From Sphingomonas sp. UNC305MFCol5.2 (GTDB taxonomy: Bacteria > Pseudomonadota > Alphaproteobacteria > Sphingomonadales > Sphingomonadaceae): a stretch of DNA of 64,000 bases. Made by a program: the position numbers and the translations under genes. Below are positions 1-8,517 of this stretch, piece after piece (position 1 is the first letter of the stretch; each line of letters begins with the position of its first letter). Where the stretch lies: assembly GCF_000712135.1 (NCBI RefSeq), contig NZ_JOOE01000001.1, positions 1,240,001 through 1,304,000 of the forward strand, written 5' to 3'. The notes under the pieces are model-generated. The model searched no databases. It saw only the letters and a program-made list of their open reading frames with translations, and had not been told where the DNA came from.

Positions 1-567
1 GCCGCGGTCGAGGCCGGCCGCGCGGGTGAAGCAGGCCGCGGCTTCGCGGTCGTCGCCGACCTCGTCAGTGCGCTCGCGATGCGCGCCGAAGAGGAGGCCG
101 GGCGTGCCCGCGACCAGCTGACCGCTACCCAGACCGACATCGTCGCGGCGGTGGAGATGGTCCAGAAGGTCGATCATGCACTGGCCGACATCTCGGGCGA
201 CGTGGGCGAGGTTCATTCGCTGCTCGGCCAGATCGCGACCGACAACCAGGCCCAGTCGACCGCCATCGCCCAGATCAGCGTCGCGATCGGGACGATGGAC
301 CAGTCGACCCAGCAGAATGCCGCGATGGTCGAGGAGACGTCCGCAGCCGCGCGTAACCTGTCGGGCGAGGTCGCCGCGCTCAGCGAGCAGGCGTCGAAGT
401 TCAACGTCGGCACCGACACCTATGTCGCCACCGTGCGCGCGTCGGCGCCGGCCAGGCCCGCGCGGCCAGCGGCGAAGTCGAACGGCTATGTCTCGCCGGT
501 CAAGGCGCTCCCGGTTGCGGCGATGGCCAACGGCAACGGCGGCTCGGACGATTGGGCTTCGTTCTAG
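1..567 (+). CDS. Methyl-accepting chemotaxis protein, C-terminal part (5' end outside window)
   Basis: The reading frame is open from base 1, so the gene begins upstream of the window. The first visible residues, AAVEAGRAGEAGRGFAVVAD, match the hairpin tip of the cytoplasmic signalling domain of chemoreceptors, the part that contacts CheA and CheW. A long alpha-helical return strand follows (QSTAIAQISVAIGTMDQ, then QQNAAMVEETSAAARNLSGE). The last 50 or so residues are Ala/Pro-rich and flexible. The sensory and membrane domains are not visible, so the ligand cannot be judged. The motA-che operon lies about 900 bp downstream, which makes this receptor a likely client of that signalling array. 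Confidence 0.93.
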   Translation, partial: AAVEAGRAGEAGRGFAVVADLVSALAMRAEEEAGRARDQLTATQTDIVAAVEMVQKVDHALADISGDVGEVHSLLGQIATDNQAQSTAIAQISVAIGTMDQSTQQNAAMVEETSAAARNLSGEVAALSEQASKFNVGTDTYVATVRASAPARPARPAAKSNGYVSPVKALPVAAMANGNGGSDDWASF

Positions 568-589
568 GGGCTATCGCGTGGAAGAAAAC

Positions 590-623
590 GGGGCGTTGCG
601 GCATCGGCCGCGGCGCCCCTTTT
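590..623 (+). terminator. Rho-independent terminator after the chemoreceptor gene
   Basis: A 13-bp stem (590-602 with 607-619, two G-U pairs) closes a four-base ATCG loop and is followed directly by TTTT. It lies 23 bases past the receptor stop codon. Confidence 0.85.
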
Positions 624-630
624 CGTTTCC

Positions 631-717
631 CGATCCTCCCCCGCCAAGGGGAGGTGGCGCCGAAGGCGTCGGAGGGGGAGGAAGCACGCCGGGACGTTGA
701 CGCTTCCTCCCCCTCCG
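631..717. repeat. Intergenic palindromic repeat (REP-like)
   Basis: A 15-bp inverted repeat (670-684 with 703-717, CGGAGGGGGAGGAAG) lies beside a second small palindrome, CTCCCCCGCCAAGGGGAG. This purine/pyrimidine-rich design recurs in other intergenic gaps of the window. It fills most of the 258-base gap between the receptor gene and flaF. Confidence 0.65.
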
Positions 718-825
718 TCATGCTTCGCATGAGTGCGAGAATGGATTGCCACATCGCCGCTCCGCCAAACAAAAAGGGCGCCGCGGTCAGCCGCGACGCC
801 CTTTCAGGATCCATGAGGAAGTGGC

Positions 826-1185
826 TCAGGCTGCGAGGCGCTGGCCGCGCAAGCCTTCCATGATCGTGCGGTTGAGCGAGATCAGCTCGCCGATCGGCTC
901 ACGCCCGGCGACCACGTCGCTGGTGAAACGCTCGACCCACAGGCCGAGGGAAATGATCTGCGCGCGGAGTTCGCGCGGCAGGCCATTGCCCGTCGCACCG
1001 CAATCGGTGGCGAAGGCCGACCACATCTCGCGGTTGCGGTGGAGCGACTGCATCAGCATCGCGCCCTTCAATCCGGCGGTTTCGGCGTCCATCATCTCGC
1101 CGGTGATTTCGCTCATCAGCCGGAATTCGGCCGAGCGCGGCGTTTCCGCCCGGCTCCGGGCGGTCTGGTAGGCAGTGAGAGTCAT
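826..1185 (-). CDS. flaF: Flagellar biosynthesis regulator FlaF
   Basis: This 119-residue protein matches the alphaproteobacterial FlaF family along its length: the MTLTAYQTA start, then SLHRNREMWSAFATDCGATGN, RAQIISLGLWVERF and SLNRTIMEGLRG. In Caulobacter, FlaF works with FlbT in post-transcriptional control of flagellin and in its secretion. The flbT gene here is 52 kb away in the same island, whereas the two are often adjacent in relatives. AAGGAG stands just upstream of the ATG. A variant of the island's promoter core, TTCCTAGAATG, lies 23-33 bases before the start. Confidence 0.92.
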   Translation of the reverse strand: MTLTAYQTARSRAETPRSAEFRLMSEITGEMMDAETAGLKGAMLMQSLHRNREMWSAFATDCGATGNGLPRELRAQIISLGLWVERFTSDVVAGREPIGELISLNRTIMEGLRGQRLAA

Positions 1186-1207
1186 GCGAGCTCCTTTGCA
1201 GACCCTT

Positions 1208-1218
1208 CATTCTAGGAA
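1208..1218 (-). promoter_or_regulatory. Putative flaF promoter core
   Basis: On the minus strand this reads TTCCTAGAATG, one base from the TCCTATAATG core found ahead of other flagellar operons. It is followed by AAGGAG and the flaF start. No clear -35 box was found. Confidence 0.4.
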
Positions 1219-1243
1219 GATTTTGCGGAGCTGGCCTGCGCGC

Positions 1244-1253
1244 TTCCTATAAG
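1244..1253 (+). promoter_or_regulatory. TTCCTATAAG core, distal motA side
   Basis: This is an exact copy of the recurring TCCTATAA core on the + strand, 215 bases before motA. It may be a second start site for the motility/chemotaxis operon. Because it sits in the flaF-motA gap, it could also be fortuitous. Confidence 0.4.
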
Positions 1254-1423
1254 AATCACGCGTCCGCCGAAGCGGGGCGCATTTTCCTTGGAAACCGCAT
1301 TGGCCGACCCAATTTCCCGCACGCATTTGCTTGCGCCGCCCTGCGCCCCATGGCCGCGACGGCAGGACCGGCAGACAACCTGAGCAAAAACGGGCCACGT
1401 CGCAACGCGGCCCGCCAAATCCG

Positions 1424-1432
1424 TCCTATAAT
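1424..1432 (+). promoter_or_regulatory. Putative motA-che operon promoter core
   Basis: TCCTATAAT lies 36 bases before the motA start codon. A GCAAAA element ends 35 bases upstream of CCTATA (1384-1389). The same spacing (35-36 bases) separates GCAAAA from the core ahead of flbT, fliN and fliF. Confidence 0.55.
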
Positions 1433-1467
1433 TCTGGAAACACCAAAGAAAGAATAGCGGCACCGTC

Positions 1468-2352
1468 ATGCTGAACGGCGTAGGTTTCCTCATCATCCTG
1501 GGCTGCGTCTTCGGCAGCTTCGTGATCTCGGGCGGCAAGTTCGAGATCATCGCGCACGCGTTGCCGCATGAAATGATGGCCATCGCCGGCGCGGCGATCG
1601 GCGCCTTCATCGTCTCCAACTCGATGGCGACGGTGAAGAAGGCCGGTGGCGGCGTCATGCGCGCCTTCAAGGGCGGCCGCTGGAAAGCGCAGGACTATAA
1701 GGACCTGCTGACGCTGATGTTCGGCGTGCTGTCGACCTTCAAGAAAGGCGGCGCCACCGCGATCGAGCCGCATCTCGACAAGCCCGAGGAAAGTTCGATC
1801 TTCAGCCCCTATCCGCGGCTGCTCAAGGACCATCACCTCATCGAATTCATCTGCGACTACCTGCGCATGATGACGGTCAGCTTCGAGGATCCGCATCAGA
1901 TCGAGGCGGCGATGGAAGCCGATATCGAGAGGCATCACCACGAGGAAGCGGGCCCGCAGCACGCACTCCAGATCATGGCCGACGGCCTGCCCGCGCTCGG
2001 CATCGTCGCCGCGGTGCTCGGCGTCATCAAGACGATGGGATCGATCGATCAACCGACCGAGATCCTAGGCGCCATGATCGGCGGCGCGCTGGTCGGCACC
2101 TTCCTCGGCGTGCTCCTCGCTTATTGCGTCGTCGGCCCGCTCGCCGCGAAGCTGATGGAGACGATCGAGGAGGACGCCAAGCCGTTCTTCATCGTGAAGA
2201 CCGCAGTGGTCGCCTATGCCCAGAACCAGCCGGTTCAGGTCGCGATCGAGATCGCGCGCCGCATGACGCCGTCGGCCTTCGCGCCGACCTTCCAGCAACT
2301 CGAAACTGCTCTCGACGAGGCGAAAAATGGACTCAACCCTGCAACTGCCTGA
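1468..2352 (+). CDS. motA: Flagellar motor stator protein MotA
   Basis: This 294-residue inner-membrane protein forms the proton channel of the stator together with MotB. Hydrophobic segments lie near residues 1-25 and 35-55, and a paired set lies near 170-195 and 200-230. The conserved turn LPALGIVAAVLGVIKTMGSI precedes the third helix and carries the functionally important proline. The large cytoplasmic loop includes a His-rich stretch (ERHHHE). It is the first gene of a 12-gene + operon of overlapping or nearly abutting genes. Its 3' end overlaps the next gene by 26 bases, which implies translational coupling. The partner motB is nine genes downstream, not adjacent as in most bacteria. Confidence 0.95.
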   Translation: MLNGVGFLIILGCVFGSFVISGGKFEIIAHALPHEMMAIAGAAIGAFIVSNSMATVKKAGGGVMRAFKGGRWKAQDYKDLLTLMFGVLSTFKKGGATAIEPHLDKPEESSIFSPYPRLLKDHHLIEFICDYLRMMTVSFEDPHQIEAAMEADIERHHHEEAGPQHALQIMADGLPALGIVAAVLGVIKTMGSIDQPTEILGAMIGGALVGTFLGVLLAYCVVGPLAAKLMETIEEDAKPFFIVKTAVVAYAQNQPVQVAIEIARRMTPSAFAPTFQQLETALDEAKNGLNPATA

Positions 2353-2644
2353 GGCGGATGACCGCGCGCTGCGCCTGCCCGCGCACGGCACCACCGTCAC
2401 TGCGGAAGACCTGCGCGTCCGCTTCGTCCTCGCCGCCGATCTCGACGACACGATCGAAGTCGACGCGTCGCAGGTCGAGAGCGTCGGCCAGGCCGTGCTC
2501 CAGCTCCTCGTCGCCGCGCGCAACGAGGCGGCGGCGAACGGCCAGGGTTTCCGCATCGCCAATCCCAGCCAAGCCTTTGTCAATCGCGTGAACAGCTGCC
2601 GTCTGGCCGCCGCGATCGGACTCGAAACCGGAGACGTCCAGTGA
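2327..2644 (+). CDS. STAS-domain protein in the chemotaxis operon
   Basis: The 105-residue product has the layout of a single STAS domain: a beta-strand (LRVRFVLAADLDDTIEVDAS), the helix QVESVGQAVLQLLVAARNEAA, and a C-terminal hydrophobic strand and helix (FRIANPSQAFVNRVNSC). STAS proteins commonly act as phospho-switch partners or anti-anti-sigma factors. This one lacks the usual phosphorylated Ser before the helix and has VESVGQ there. It overlaps both motA and cheY1, so a role in chemotaxis signalling or array assembly is likely. The exact function is unknown. Confidence 0.7.
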   Translation: MDSTLQLPEADDRALRLPAHGTTVTAEDLRVRFVLAADLDDTIEVDASQVESVGQAVLQLLVAARNEAAANGQGFRIANPSQAFVNRVNSCRLAAAIGLETGDVQ

Positions 2645-3006
2645 GCAAGTTGATCCTTACCGTCGATGATTCGGCGAGCATGCGCATGCTGCTCAAGACG
2701 TCGCTGACCGCGCAGGGCTATCGCATCGAAAGCGCCAATGACGGCCAGCACGGGCTCGAGCGCATGGATGAGGTCAAGCCCGACCTGCTGATCACCGACA
2801 TCAACATGCCGAAGATGGACGGGTTCGAACTGATCGAGGCGGTCCGGGCCCGACATGAGTTCCGCGGCACGCCGATCCTCGTCCTCTCGACCGAATTCTC
2901 GGACGAGAAGAAGGCCCGCGCCCGCTCGGCCGGCGCGACCGGCTGGATCACCAAGCCCTTCGAAGCCACCAAGCTGGGGGCGGCGATCCGCCGCGTCTGC
3001 CCGTGA
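2641..3006 (+). CDS. cheY: CheY-type response regulator (first copy)
   Basis: A 121-residue single receiver domain. The acidic pocket is VDD at residues 8-10, the phospho-acceptor is Asp53 in ITDINMPKMDG, the switch residues are near LSTEF, and the conserved Lys is in WITKPF. It overlaps the STAS gene and cheA by four bases each. It should be phosphorylated by CheA and either bind FliM or act as a phosphate sink. A second cheY lies in the same operon, so which copy drives motor switching cannot be told from sequence. Confidence 0.94.
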   Translation: MSKLILTVDDSASMRMLLKTSLTAQGYRIESANDGQHGLERMDEVKPDLLITDINMPKMDGFELIEAVRARHEFRGTPILVLSTEFSDEKKARARSAGATGWITKPFEATKLGAAIRRVCP

Positions 3007-5207
3007 GCGACGAGCTCGACGAAATCCAGGCAATCTTCTTCGAAGAATGCACTGAGGGTCTCACGACCGCCGAGCAGGGCCTTTCGGCCATGCAGGCCGG
3101 CGACGTCTCTGCCGAGACGATCGCCGGCGTGTTCCGTGCGGTCCACTCGATCAAGGGCGGCGCCGGCGCGTTCGGCCACGCCGACCTGACGGCGTTCGCA
3201 CACAAGTTCGAGAATGTGCTCGACGAGGTTCGCGCGGGCAAGATCGCGCCCACCCCCGGCGTCGTGAAAGTGATGCTGAGCTCGTTCGACGTGCTCTCGG
3301 ATCACGTCGAGACCGCCAAGGGCCTCGCGCCGCGTCCCAACGACGCCGCAGCGCTCGCCGCGCTCGAGAAGGTGCTCGCCGACAAGGGCGCAGCGGACGA
3401 AAGCGGTGCGGCGCCTGCCCCCGCTCCCGCCCCCGTGATCGAAGCGGCACCCGCGCCGGCCGTGGCCGAGGACGAATTCGGCTTCACGCCGGTCGCCTTC
3501 TCGCTCGACGATTTCGACGCGCCCGCCGCGCCGGCGGCCGATGCCGCGAGCTGGACGATCCGCTTCAAGCCGTCGCGCGCCGCGCTCGCCAATGCCAGCG
3601 AGCCGATGCTGCTCATCCGCGAGCTCGAGACGCTCGGCGCGACGATCGAGTCGGTCGACGTGTCCGACGTGCCGCCGCTGCGCGACCTCGATCCCGAGGA
3701 CGCCTATTTCACCTGGGTGCTCAGCATGCCGGGCGACGTGCCGCGGAACGACATCGACGATTGCTTCGATTTCGTCGCACCGGATTCGCTGATCGAAATT
3801 ACGCGCAACGAAGTCGAGGCCCCCGCCCCGGCGTTCATCCCCGTGCCCGTCATCGAAGCCACGGCTCCCGAAGCAGCGCTGGAGGATCTGATCCCGTTCG
3901 TGCCGGTGATGGCCACGATCGAGGATCTCACCGCGCAGGTCCAGCAGGTGGTGGCGGATCTCGCCGCCACGCCGATGACACCGACTCCCGCTCCGGCCCC
4001 GGTCGAGAGCGCGGCGCCGAAGCCGGCGAGCGAAGCCTCGCAGACGATCCGCGTCGATCTCGCCAAGCTCGATCTGCTGCTCAACCTCGTCGGCGAGCTG
4101 GTGATCCGCAATTCGATCCTCGCCGACCGGCTGTCGCCCGCCGACCGCCAGCGCGTCGAGCTGCCCGAGCTGGCGCGCCTCACGCGCCAGATCCAGGACA
4201 ATGTCATGTCGCTGCGCGCGCAGCCGATCAAGCAGGCCTTCAGCCGGGTGCCGCGCATGCTGCGCGACCTCTCGGCCGAGACCGGCAAGCAGATCGAGCT
4301 CGAGACCGTCGGCGAGACCACCGAAGTCGACAAGGGCGTGATCGAGAAGATCGGCGATCCGCTGACTCACATGATCCGCAACGCCGCGGACCATGGCCTC
4401 GAAAGCACCGAAGAGCGCCTCGCCGCCGGCAAGTCGCCGGTCGGGACGATCAAGCTGTCGGCCGAGCAGAAGGGTGCGCGCATCTTCGTTCGCGTCCAGG
4501 ACAATGGCCGCGGCATCAACCGCGAGCGGGTCAAGGCCAAGGCGATCGAAAAGGGCATCATCTCGCCCGACGCGGTCCTGTCGAACGAAGAGATCGATCA
4601 GCTGATCTGCGCGCCGGGCTTCTCGACTGCCGAGACGATCTCGAACATCTCGGGCCGCGGCGTCGGCATGGACGTGGTCCGCTCGAACGTCGAGGCGCTC
4701 GGCGGCCGCGTCGAGATTCATTCGGTTCCCGGCGAAGGCACGACCTTCACGATGATCCTGCCGCTGACGCTCGCGATCCTCGACGGCATGATCGTCCGGC
4801 TCGCCAGCCAGCGCTTCGTCCTTCCGCTCGCGCATGTGCTCGAGACCGTCCAGCCCGAGCCGGGCCAGGTCAAGCGCACGTCGCCCGACACCGAAGTGAT
4901 CGACATGCGCGGCGAATATGTCCCGGTGAAGCGGGCGACCGAGATCTTCGGGCTCAACGACGATCGTCTCGTCGAGGACTCGCTGGTCGTCATCGTCGAG
5001 AGCGAGCACGGCAAGGTCGGCCTCGTCGTCGATACCATCGACGACCGCCGCGAAGTGGTGATCAAGAGCCTCGACCAGAACCTCCACCCGATCCGCGGGC
5101 TGGGCGGCGCCACCATCCTCGGTGACGGCTCGATCGCGCTCATCCTCGATATCGAGGCACTCGTCGCTTCCACTTCCCGCTACACCCCCAAAGGACTGGC
5201 CGCATGA
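3003..5207 (+). CDS. cheA: Chemotaxis histidine kinase CheA
   Basis: A 734-residue kinase with the usual domain order. An N-terminal HPt domain has the phospho-accepting His48 in AVHSIKGGAGAFGH. A long Ala/Pro-rich linker follows, with a possible P2 region around 180-270. The P3 dimerisation domain begins near TIRVDLAKLDLLLNLVGEL. The ATPase domain shows the N box (HMIRNAADHGLE), a G1 box (VQDNGRGI) and a G2 region (ISGRGVGMDVV). A CheW-like regulatory domain closes the protein. It overlaps cheY1 and cheW by four bases each. It phosphorylates CheY and CheB in response to chemoreceptors. Confidence 0.97.
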   Translation: MSDELDEIQAIFFEECTEGLTTAEQGLSAMQAGDVSAETIAGVFRAVHSIKGGAGAFGHADLTAFAHKFENVLDEVRAGKIAPTPGVVKVMLSSFDVLSDHVETAKGLAPRPNDAAALAALEKVLADKGAADESGAAPAPAPAPVIEAAPAPAVAEDEFGFTPVAFSLDDFDAPAAPAADAASWTIRFKPSRAALANASEPMLLIRELETLGATIESVDVSDVPPLRDLDPEDAYFTWVLSMPGDVPRNDIDDCFDFVAPDSLIEITRNEVEAPAPAFIPVPVIEATAPEAALEDLIPFVPVMATIEDLTAQVQQVVADLAATPMTPTPAPAPVESAAPKPASEASQTIRVDLAKLDLLLNLVGELVIRNSILADRLSPADRQRVELPELARLTRQIQDNVMSLRAQPIKQAFSRVPRMLRDLSAETGKQIELETVGETTEVDKGVIEKIGDPLTHMIRNAADHGLESTEERLAAGKSPVGTIKLSAEQKGARIFVRVQDNGRGINRERVKAKAIEKGIISPDAVLSNEEIDQLICAPGFSTAETISNISGRGVGMDVVRSNVEALGGRVEIHSVPGEGTTFTMILPLTLAILDGMIVRLASQRFVLPLAHVLETVQPEPGQVKRTSPDTEVIDMRGEYVPVKRATEIFGLNDDRLVEDSLVVIVESEHGKVGLVVDTIDDRREVVIKSLDQNLHPIRGLGGATILGDGSIALILDIEALVASTSRYTPKGLAA

Positions 5208-5698
5208 CCACCACCACTGAAACCGCGAGCGACTGCAAGATCGTCACCTTCACGCTCGGCAAGCAGACCTTCGGGATCGACATGGGTGCGCTCATCGAGA
5301 TCCGCGAATGGGACGAGCCGACGCCGCTGCCCAACGTTCCGACCTTCATCAAGGGCGTGACCAATCTGCGCGGCAACGTCATCCCCGTGGTCGGCCTCGC
5401 CGAGCGGCTGGGCTGGGAGCCGAGCGCAATCCACGCGCGCTCGTGCGTGCTGGTTGTCAGCATCGCCGGCAAGCAGGCGGGCTTCCTCGTCGACGAAGTC
5501 AACGACATCGTGGCGATCAATCGCAGCGAGATCCAGCCGGCCCCCGAGGTCGAGACGATCGAAGCCAGCGTGATCGACGGGCTGGTGCGCATCACCACCC
5601 GCGCAAAGGACGGCACGCGGGACGAGAACGGCACGATGGTGCTGCTGCTCGATCTCGAGGCGCTGAGCCTGACCAGGCATCTGGATCTCGCGGCGTGA
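5204..5698 (+). CDS. cheW: Chemotaxis coupling protein CheW
   Basis: A 164-residue CheW-domain protein. Landmarks are VTFTLGKQTFGIDM at the start, WDEPTPLPNVPTFIKGVTNLRG in the first subdomain, and VLVVSIAGKQAGFLVDEVND in the second. It bridges receptors and CheA in the array. Its stop codon is embedded in GTGA, where the GTG start of cheR begins. Confidence 0.96.
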   Translation: MTTTTETASDCKIVTFTLGKQTFGIDMGALIEIREWDEPTPLPNVPTFIKGVTNLRGNVIPVVGLAERLGWEPSAIHARSCVLVVSIAGKQAGFLVDEVNDIVAINRSEIQPAPEVETIEASVIDGLVRITTRAKDGTRDENGTMVLLLDLEALSLTRHLDLAA

Positions 5699-6573
5699 GC
5701 CCGGCCGGGGGCGCCGCGGCGCTCGCCGGCGGCAGCGCGATGGCGGCGGCGAATGCGGAACTGTCGCCCCGCGACTTCGCCGCGATCGCCGCGATCATGC
5801 ACAGCGATGCGCGCATCGAACTGAGCGCGGCCAAGACCACTCTGGTCCAGTCCCGCCTCGCGCGGCGGCTGCGCGAATATGGCCTCGGCCGCTTCTCGGA
5901 ATATGTCGCCTTGGTCCAGTCCGATGCGCAGGAGCGCCATGCGATGGTGGTGGCGCTGACCACCAATCACACGCATTTCTTCCGCGAGCCGCATCACTTC
6001 GATCATTTCCGCGAGCACGTCCTGCCGGTGCTCAAGCGCAAGCAGGGCCCGATCCGAATCTGGTCGGCGGGCTGCTCGTCGGGCGAGGAGGTCTATACGA
6101 TCGCGATGTGCCTGCTCGGTCCGGACCGCACGTCCGCGACCTGGCTGCGCAGTGCCGACGTCCGCCTGCTCGCCACCGACATCGCGCCGCACGTGGTCGA
6201 GTCCGTCGCGCGCGGCTTCTATGCGGAGAATGTCGCGGCCGGCGTTCCCGAGCCCTATCGCAGCACCTGGATGCGGCCAGCGCCGGGGGGCTTCGTGATG
6301 GCCGAGGAAGCGCGCCAGCTGGTCACCGCACGGGTTCTGAACCTGTTCGAGAAATGGCCGCTAAAAGCCCGGTATGACGTAATCTTCTGCCGCAACGTGA
6401 TGATCTACTTCGGCGATCCCGCGAAGGAGGAGCTGGAGGGGCGTTTCGTCGACCAGCTCGCGCCTGGCGGTCACCTCTATATCGGCCATTCCGAACGTCT
6501 GATCGGGCCCGCGGCCAGCAGGATGAAATCGTGCGGCCATACCATTTACGCCAGGCCGGAGATCCGGGGATGA
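5695..6573 (+). CDS. cheR: Chemotaxis methyltransferase CheR
   Basis: A 292-residue SAM-dependent methyltransferase that methylates receptor glutamates. It shows the N-terminal CheR helical domain (LVQSRLARRLREYGL), the TTNHTHFFREPHHF stretch before the Rossmann domain, SAM-binding IRIWSAGCSSGEEVYT, the LLATDI acidic strand end, and FCRNVMIYF. The chosen start is the GTG at 5695, which overlaps the cheW stop in the way seen throughout this operon. An in-frame ATG at 5740 is an alternative that would remove 15 residues. Confidence 0.95.
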   Translation: MSPAGGAAALAGGSAMAAANAELSPRDFAAIAAIMHSDARIELSAAKTTLVQSRLARRLREYGLGRFSEYVALVQSDAQERHAMVVALTTNHTHFFREPHHFDHFREHVLPVLKRKQGPIRIWSAGCSSGEEVYTIAMCLLGPDRTSATWLRSADVRLLATDIAPHVVESVARGFYAENVAAGVPEPYRSTWMRPAPGGFVMAEEARQLVTARVLNLFEKWPLKARYDVIFCRNVMIYFGDPAKEELEGRFVDQLAPGGHLYIGHSERLIGPAASRMKSCGHTIYARPEIRG

Positions 6574-7604
6574 GACCCGTACGTACCCTTATCGTCGACG
6601 ACAGTGCGTCGATGCGGGCGACGCTGAAGCGCATGCTTTCGGCCGATCCCGAGATCGAAGTCGTGGGCATGGCGCCCGAGCCTTTCGCGGCGCGCGACAT
6701 GATCAAGACACTCAACCCCGACGTGCTGACGCTCGACGTCGAAATGCCGGGGATGGACGGCCTGTCGTTCCTCGAGCGGATCATGCGCCTGCGGCCGATG
6801 CCGGTGGTGATGTGCTCGACGCTCACCGCGCGCGGCGCCGAAGTCACGATCGAGGCGCTGCGCCTCGGCGCGATCGACTATGTCACCAAGCCGAGCGGCA
6901 CGCCGGAGGACATCGAGCGCGACGCGACGTTGCTCTGCGAGAAGGTCAAGACCGCCGCCCGTTCGGCGGCGCGTGCCGGGCCGGCCCGCCTGCCCCAGCA
7001 GCCCAGCATCGCCGGCGGCGCCGCGGGCAAGCTGATCGCGATCGGATCGTCGACCGGCGGCGTCGAGGCACTGTTCTCGCTGTTGCCTGCCTTGCCCGCG
7101 GATTGTCCGCCGGTGCTGATCGTCCAGCACATGCCGGCCAGCTTCACCCGCAGCTTCGCGCAGCGGCTCGACGCCGAATGTAGCGTCCGCGTCGTCGAAG
7201 CGACCGAAGGTGCAACGATCCAGCCGGGAACCGTCTATATTGCACCTGGGGGCGAGACGCACATGGAGCTGTCCGGCGGCGTTGCCGGGCGCATCAGGCT
7301 GCGTCCCGGAGACCTGGTCGCCGGCCATCGCCCCTCGGTCGACGTGCTGTTCCGCTCGGTGGCGCCGCTCGGCGCCGCGGCGGTCGGGGCGATCCTGACC
7401 GGGATGGGTCAGGACGGCGCGGAAGGCCTGCTGGCGATGCGCCGTGCGGGCGCCCGTACGCTCGGCCAGAGCCGCGAGACCTGCGTCGTCTGGGGCATGC
7501 CCCGCGCCGCGCAGGAACTCGGCGCGGTCGAGAAGGAAGTTGGTTTGTCTGGCATGCCTGAGGCGATCCTCAAGGCATGCCGCGAGAAGGTTGGGAGCGT
7601 CTGA
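6570..7604 (+). CDS. cheB: Protein-glutamate methylesterase CheB
   Basis: The 344-residue protein joins a receiver domain (Asp56 in TLDVEMPGMDG) to a methylesterase domain. The esterase shows the Ser motif IAIGSSTGGVEAL, the His in IVQHMPASFT, and the Asp in GMGQDGAEGL. The ATG at 6570 overlaps the cheR stop (ATGA), which favours it over an in-frame start upstream that would intrude into cheR. It removes receptor methyl groups for adaptation and counterbalances CheR. Confidence 0.96.
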   Translation: MRPVRTLIVDDSASMRATLKRMLSADPEIEVVGMAPEPFAARDMIKTLNPDVLTLDVEMPGMDGLSFLERIMRLRPMPVVMCSTLTARGAEVTIEALRLGAIDYVTKPSGTPEDIERDATLLCEKVKTAARSAARAGPARLPQQPSIAGGAAGKLIAIGSSTGGVEALFSLLPALPADCPPVLIVQHMPASFTRSFAQRLDAECSVRVVEATEGATIQPGTVYIAPGGETHMELSGGVAGRIRLRPGDLVAGHRPSVDVLFRSVAPLGAAAVGAILTGMGQDGAEGLLAMRRAGARTLGQSRETCVVWGMPRAAQELGAVEKEVGLSGMPEAILKACREKVGSV

Positions 7605-7993
7605 TGCCTGCTGCTGCAGCAATCAAGGTTATGGTCGTGGACGATCAGACCAGCATGCGCGCGATGATCCGTCGCGCCTTGCAGGATCTGGGTTTCAAGG
7701 ACGTGCGCGACAAAGCGAGTGCGCCCGAGGCGCTGTCGGCGATCAAGAGCGATCGCGTCCACCTCGTCATCTCGGATTTCAACATGCCCGAGATGGACGG
7801 TCTCCAGTTCCTGGAAGCCGTGCGCACCGATCCCGTCATCGGCAAGACCGTGTTCATCATGCTGACCGGCTCCGCCGACAAGGAGATCGTGCAGAAGGCG
7901 GCCGCGCTCGGCGTCAACAACTACGTCGTCAAGCCCTTCGCTCCCGCGGCGCTCAAGGAGAAGATCGAACGCGTCTTCGGCGAGCTCACCTGA
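7604..7993 (+). CDS. cheY: CheY-type response regulator (second copy)
   Basis: A 129-residue single receiver domain with acidic pair DD13-14, phospho-acceptor Asp58 in LVISDFNMPEMDG, the Thr of MLTGSA and the Lys of YVVKPF. It resembles classical CheY (SMRAMIRRALQDLGF) more closely than the first copy. Its location between cheB and cheD is typical of motor-binding CheY in alphaproteobacteria. The start overlaps the cheB stop by one base. Confidence 0.95.
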   Translation: MPAAAAIKVMVVDDQTSMRAMIRRALQDLGFKDVRDKASAPEALSAIKSDRVHLVISDFNMPEMDGLQFLEAVRTDPVIGKTVFIMLTGSADKEIVQKAAALGVNNYVVKPFAPAALKEKIERVFGELT

Positions 7994-8517
7994 TGCGTCG
8001 GGTCTCGATCGTGCAAGGTGAGAATGCCATCGTGGTCGAGCCCGACGTCGTCGTGTCGACGCTGCTGGGAAGCTGTGTCGCCGCGTGCCTCTACGATCCG
8101 GTCGCCAAGGTCGGCGGGATGAACCACTTCCTGCTGGGCGAACCGAGCTCCGACCACCGCGTCTCGGCCGGGGACATGCAGCGTTACGGCGTCCACGCGA
8201 TGGAATTGCTGATCAACGGCATGATGGCGAAGGGTGCGATGCGCAATCGTCTGCGGGCACATCTTTATGGTGGCGCCAACATCGTCTCGGGCCTCGGGTC
8301 GATCGGATCCTCGAACGCGGCGTTCGCGCATCGCTTCATGAAGACCGAAGGCATCGAGGTCGCGCATAGCGACCTCGGCGGGTCCTCGGCACGCAAGATC
8401 GAGTTCCTCCCGCATGAGGGCCGCAGCCGCTGCACCAAAGTCGCGGATCGCGTCCCCGAACGTCCCCTCAACCCCTTGCCCCTGCCGGTCGCCGGCGGCG
8501 ATCTGGAGCTGTTCTGA
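7993..8517 (+). CDS. cheD: Chemoreceptor glutamine deamidase CheD
   Basis: A 174-residue CheD. The catalytic Cys is in STLLGSCVAACLYDP, the His in GGMNHFLL, and the conserved AHLYGGANIV and RKIEF segments follow. It deamidates receptor glutamines to create methylation sites. The ATG at 7993 overlaps the cheY2 stop. Confidence 0.95.
   Translation: MRRVSIVQGENAIVVEPDVVVSTLLGSCVAACLYDPVAKVGGMNHFLLGEPSSDHRVSAGDMQRYGVHAMELLINGMMAKGAMRNRLRAHLYGGANIVSGLGSIGSSNAAFAHRFMKTEGIEVAHSDLGGSSARKIEFLPHEGRSRCTKVADRVPERPLNPLPLPVAGGDLELF

Noticed and set aside
2718..5087. Long minus-strand open frame opposite cheA
   Set aside because: It is a shadow frame rich in Arg, Asp, His and Leu. CheA is unmistakable on the + strand.
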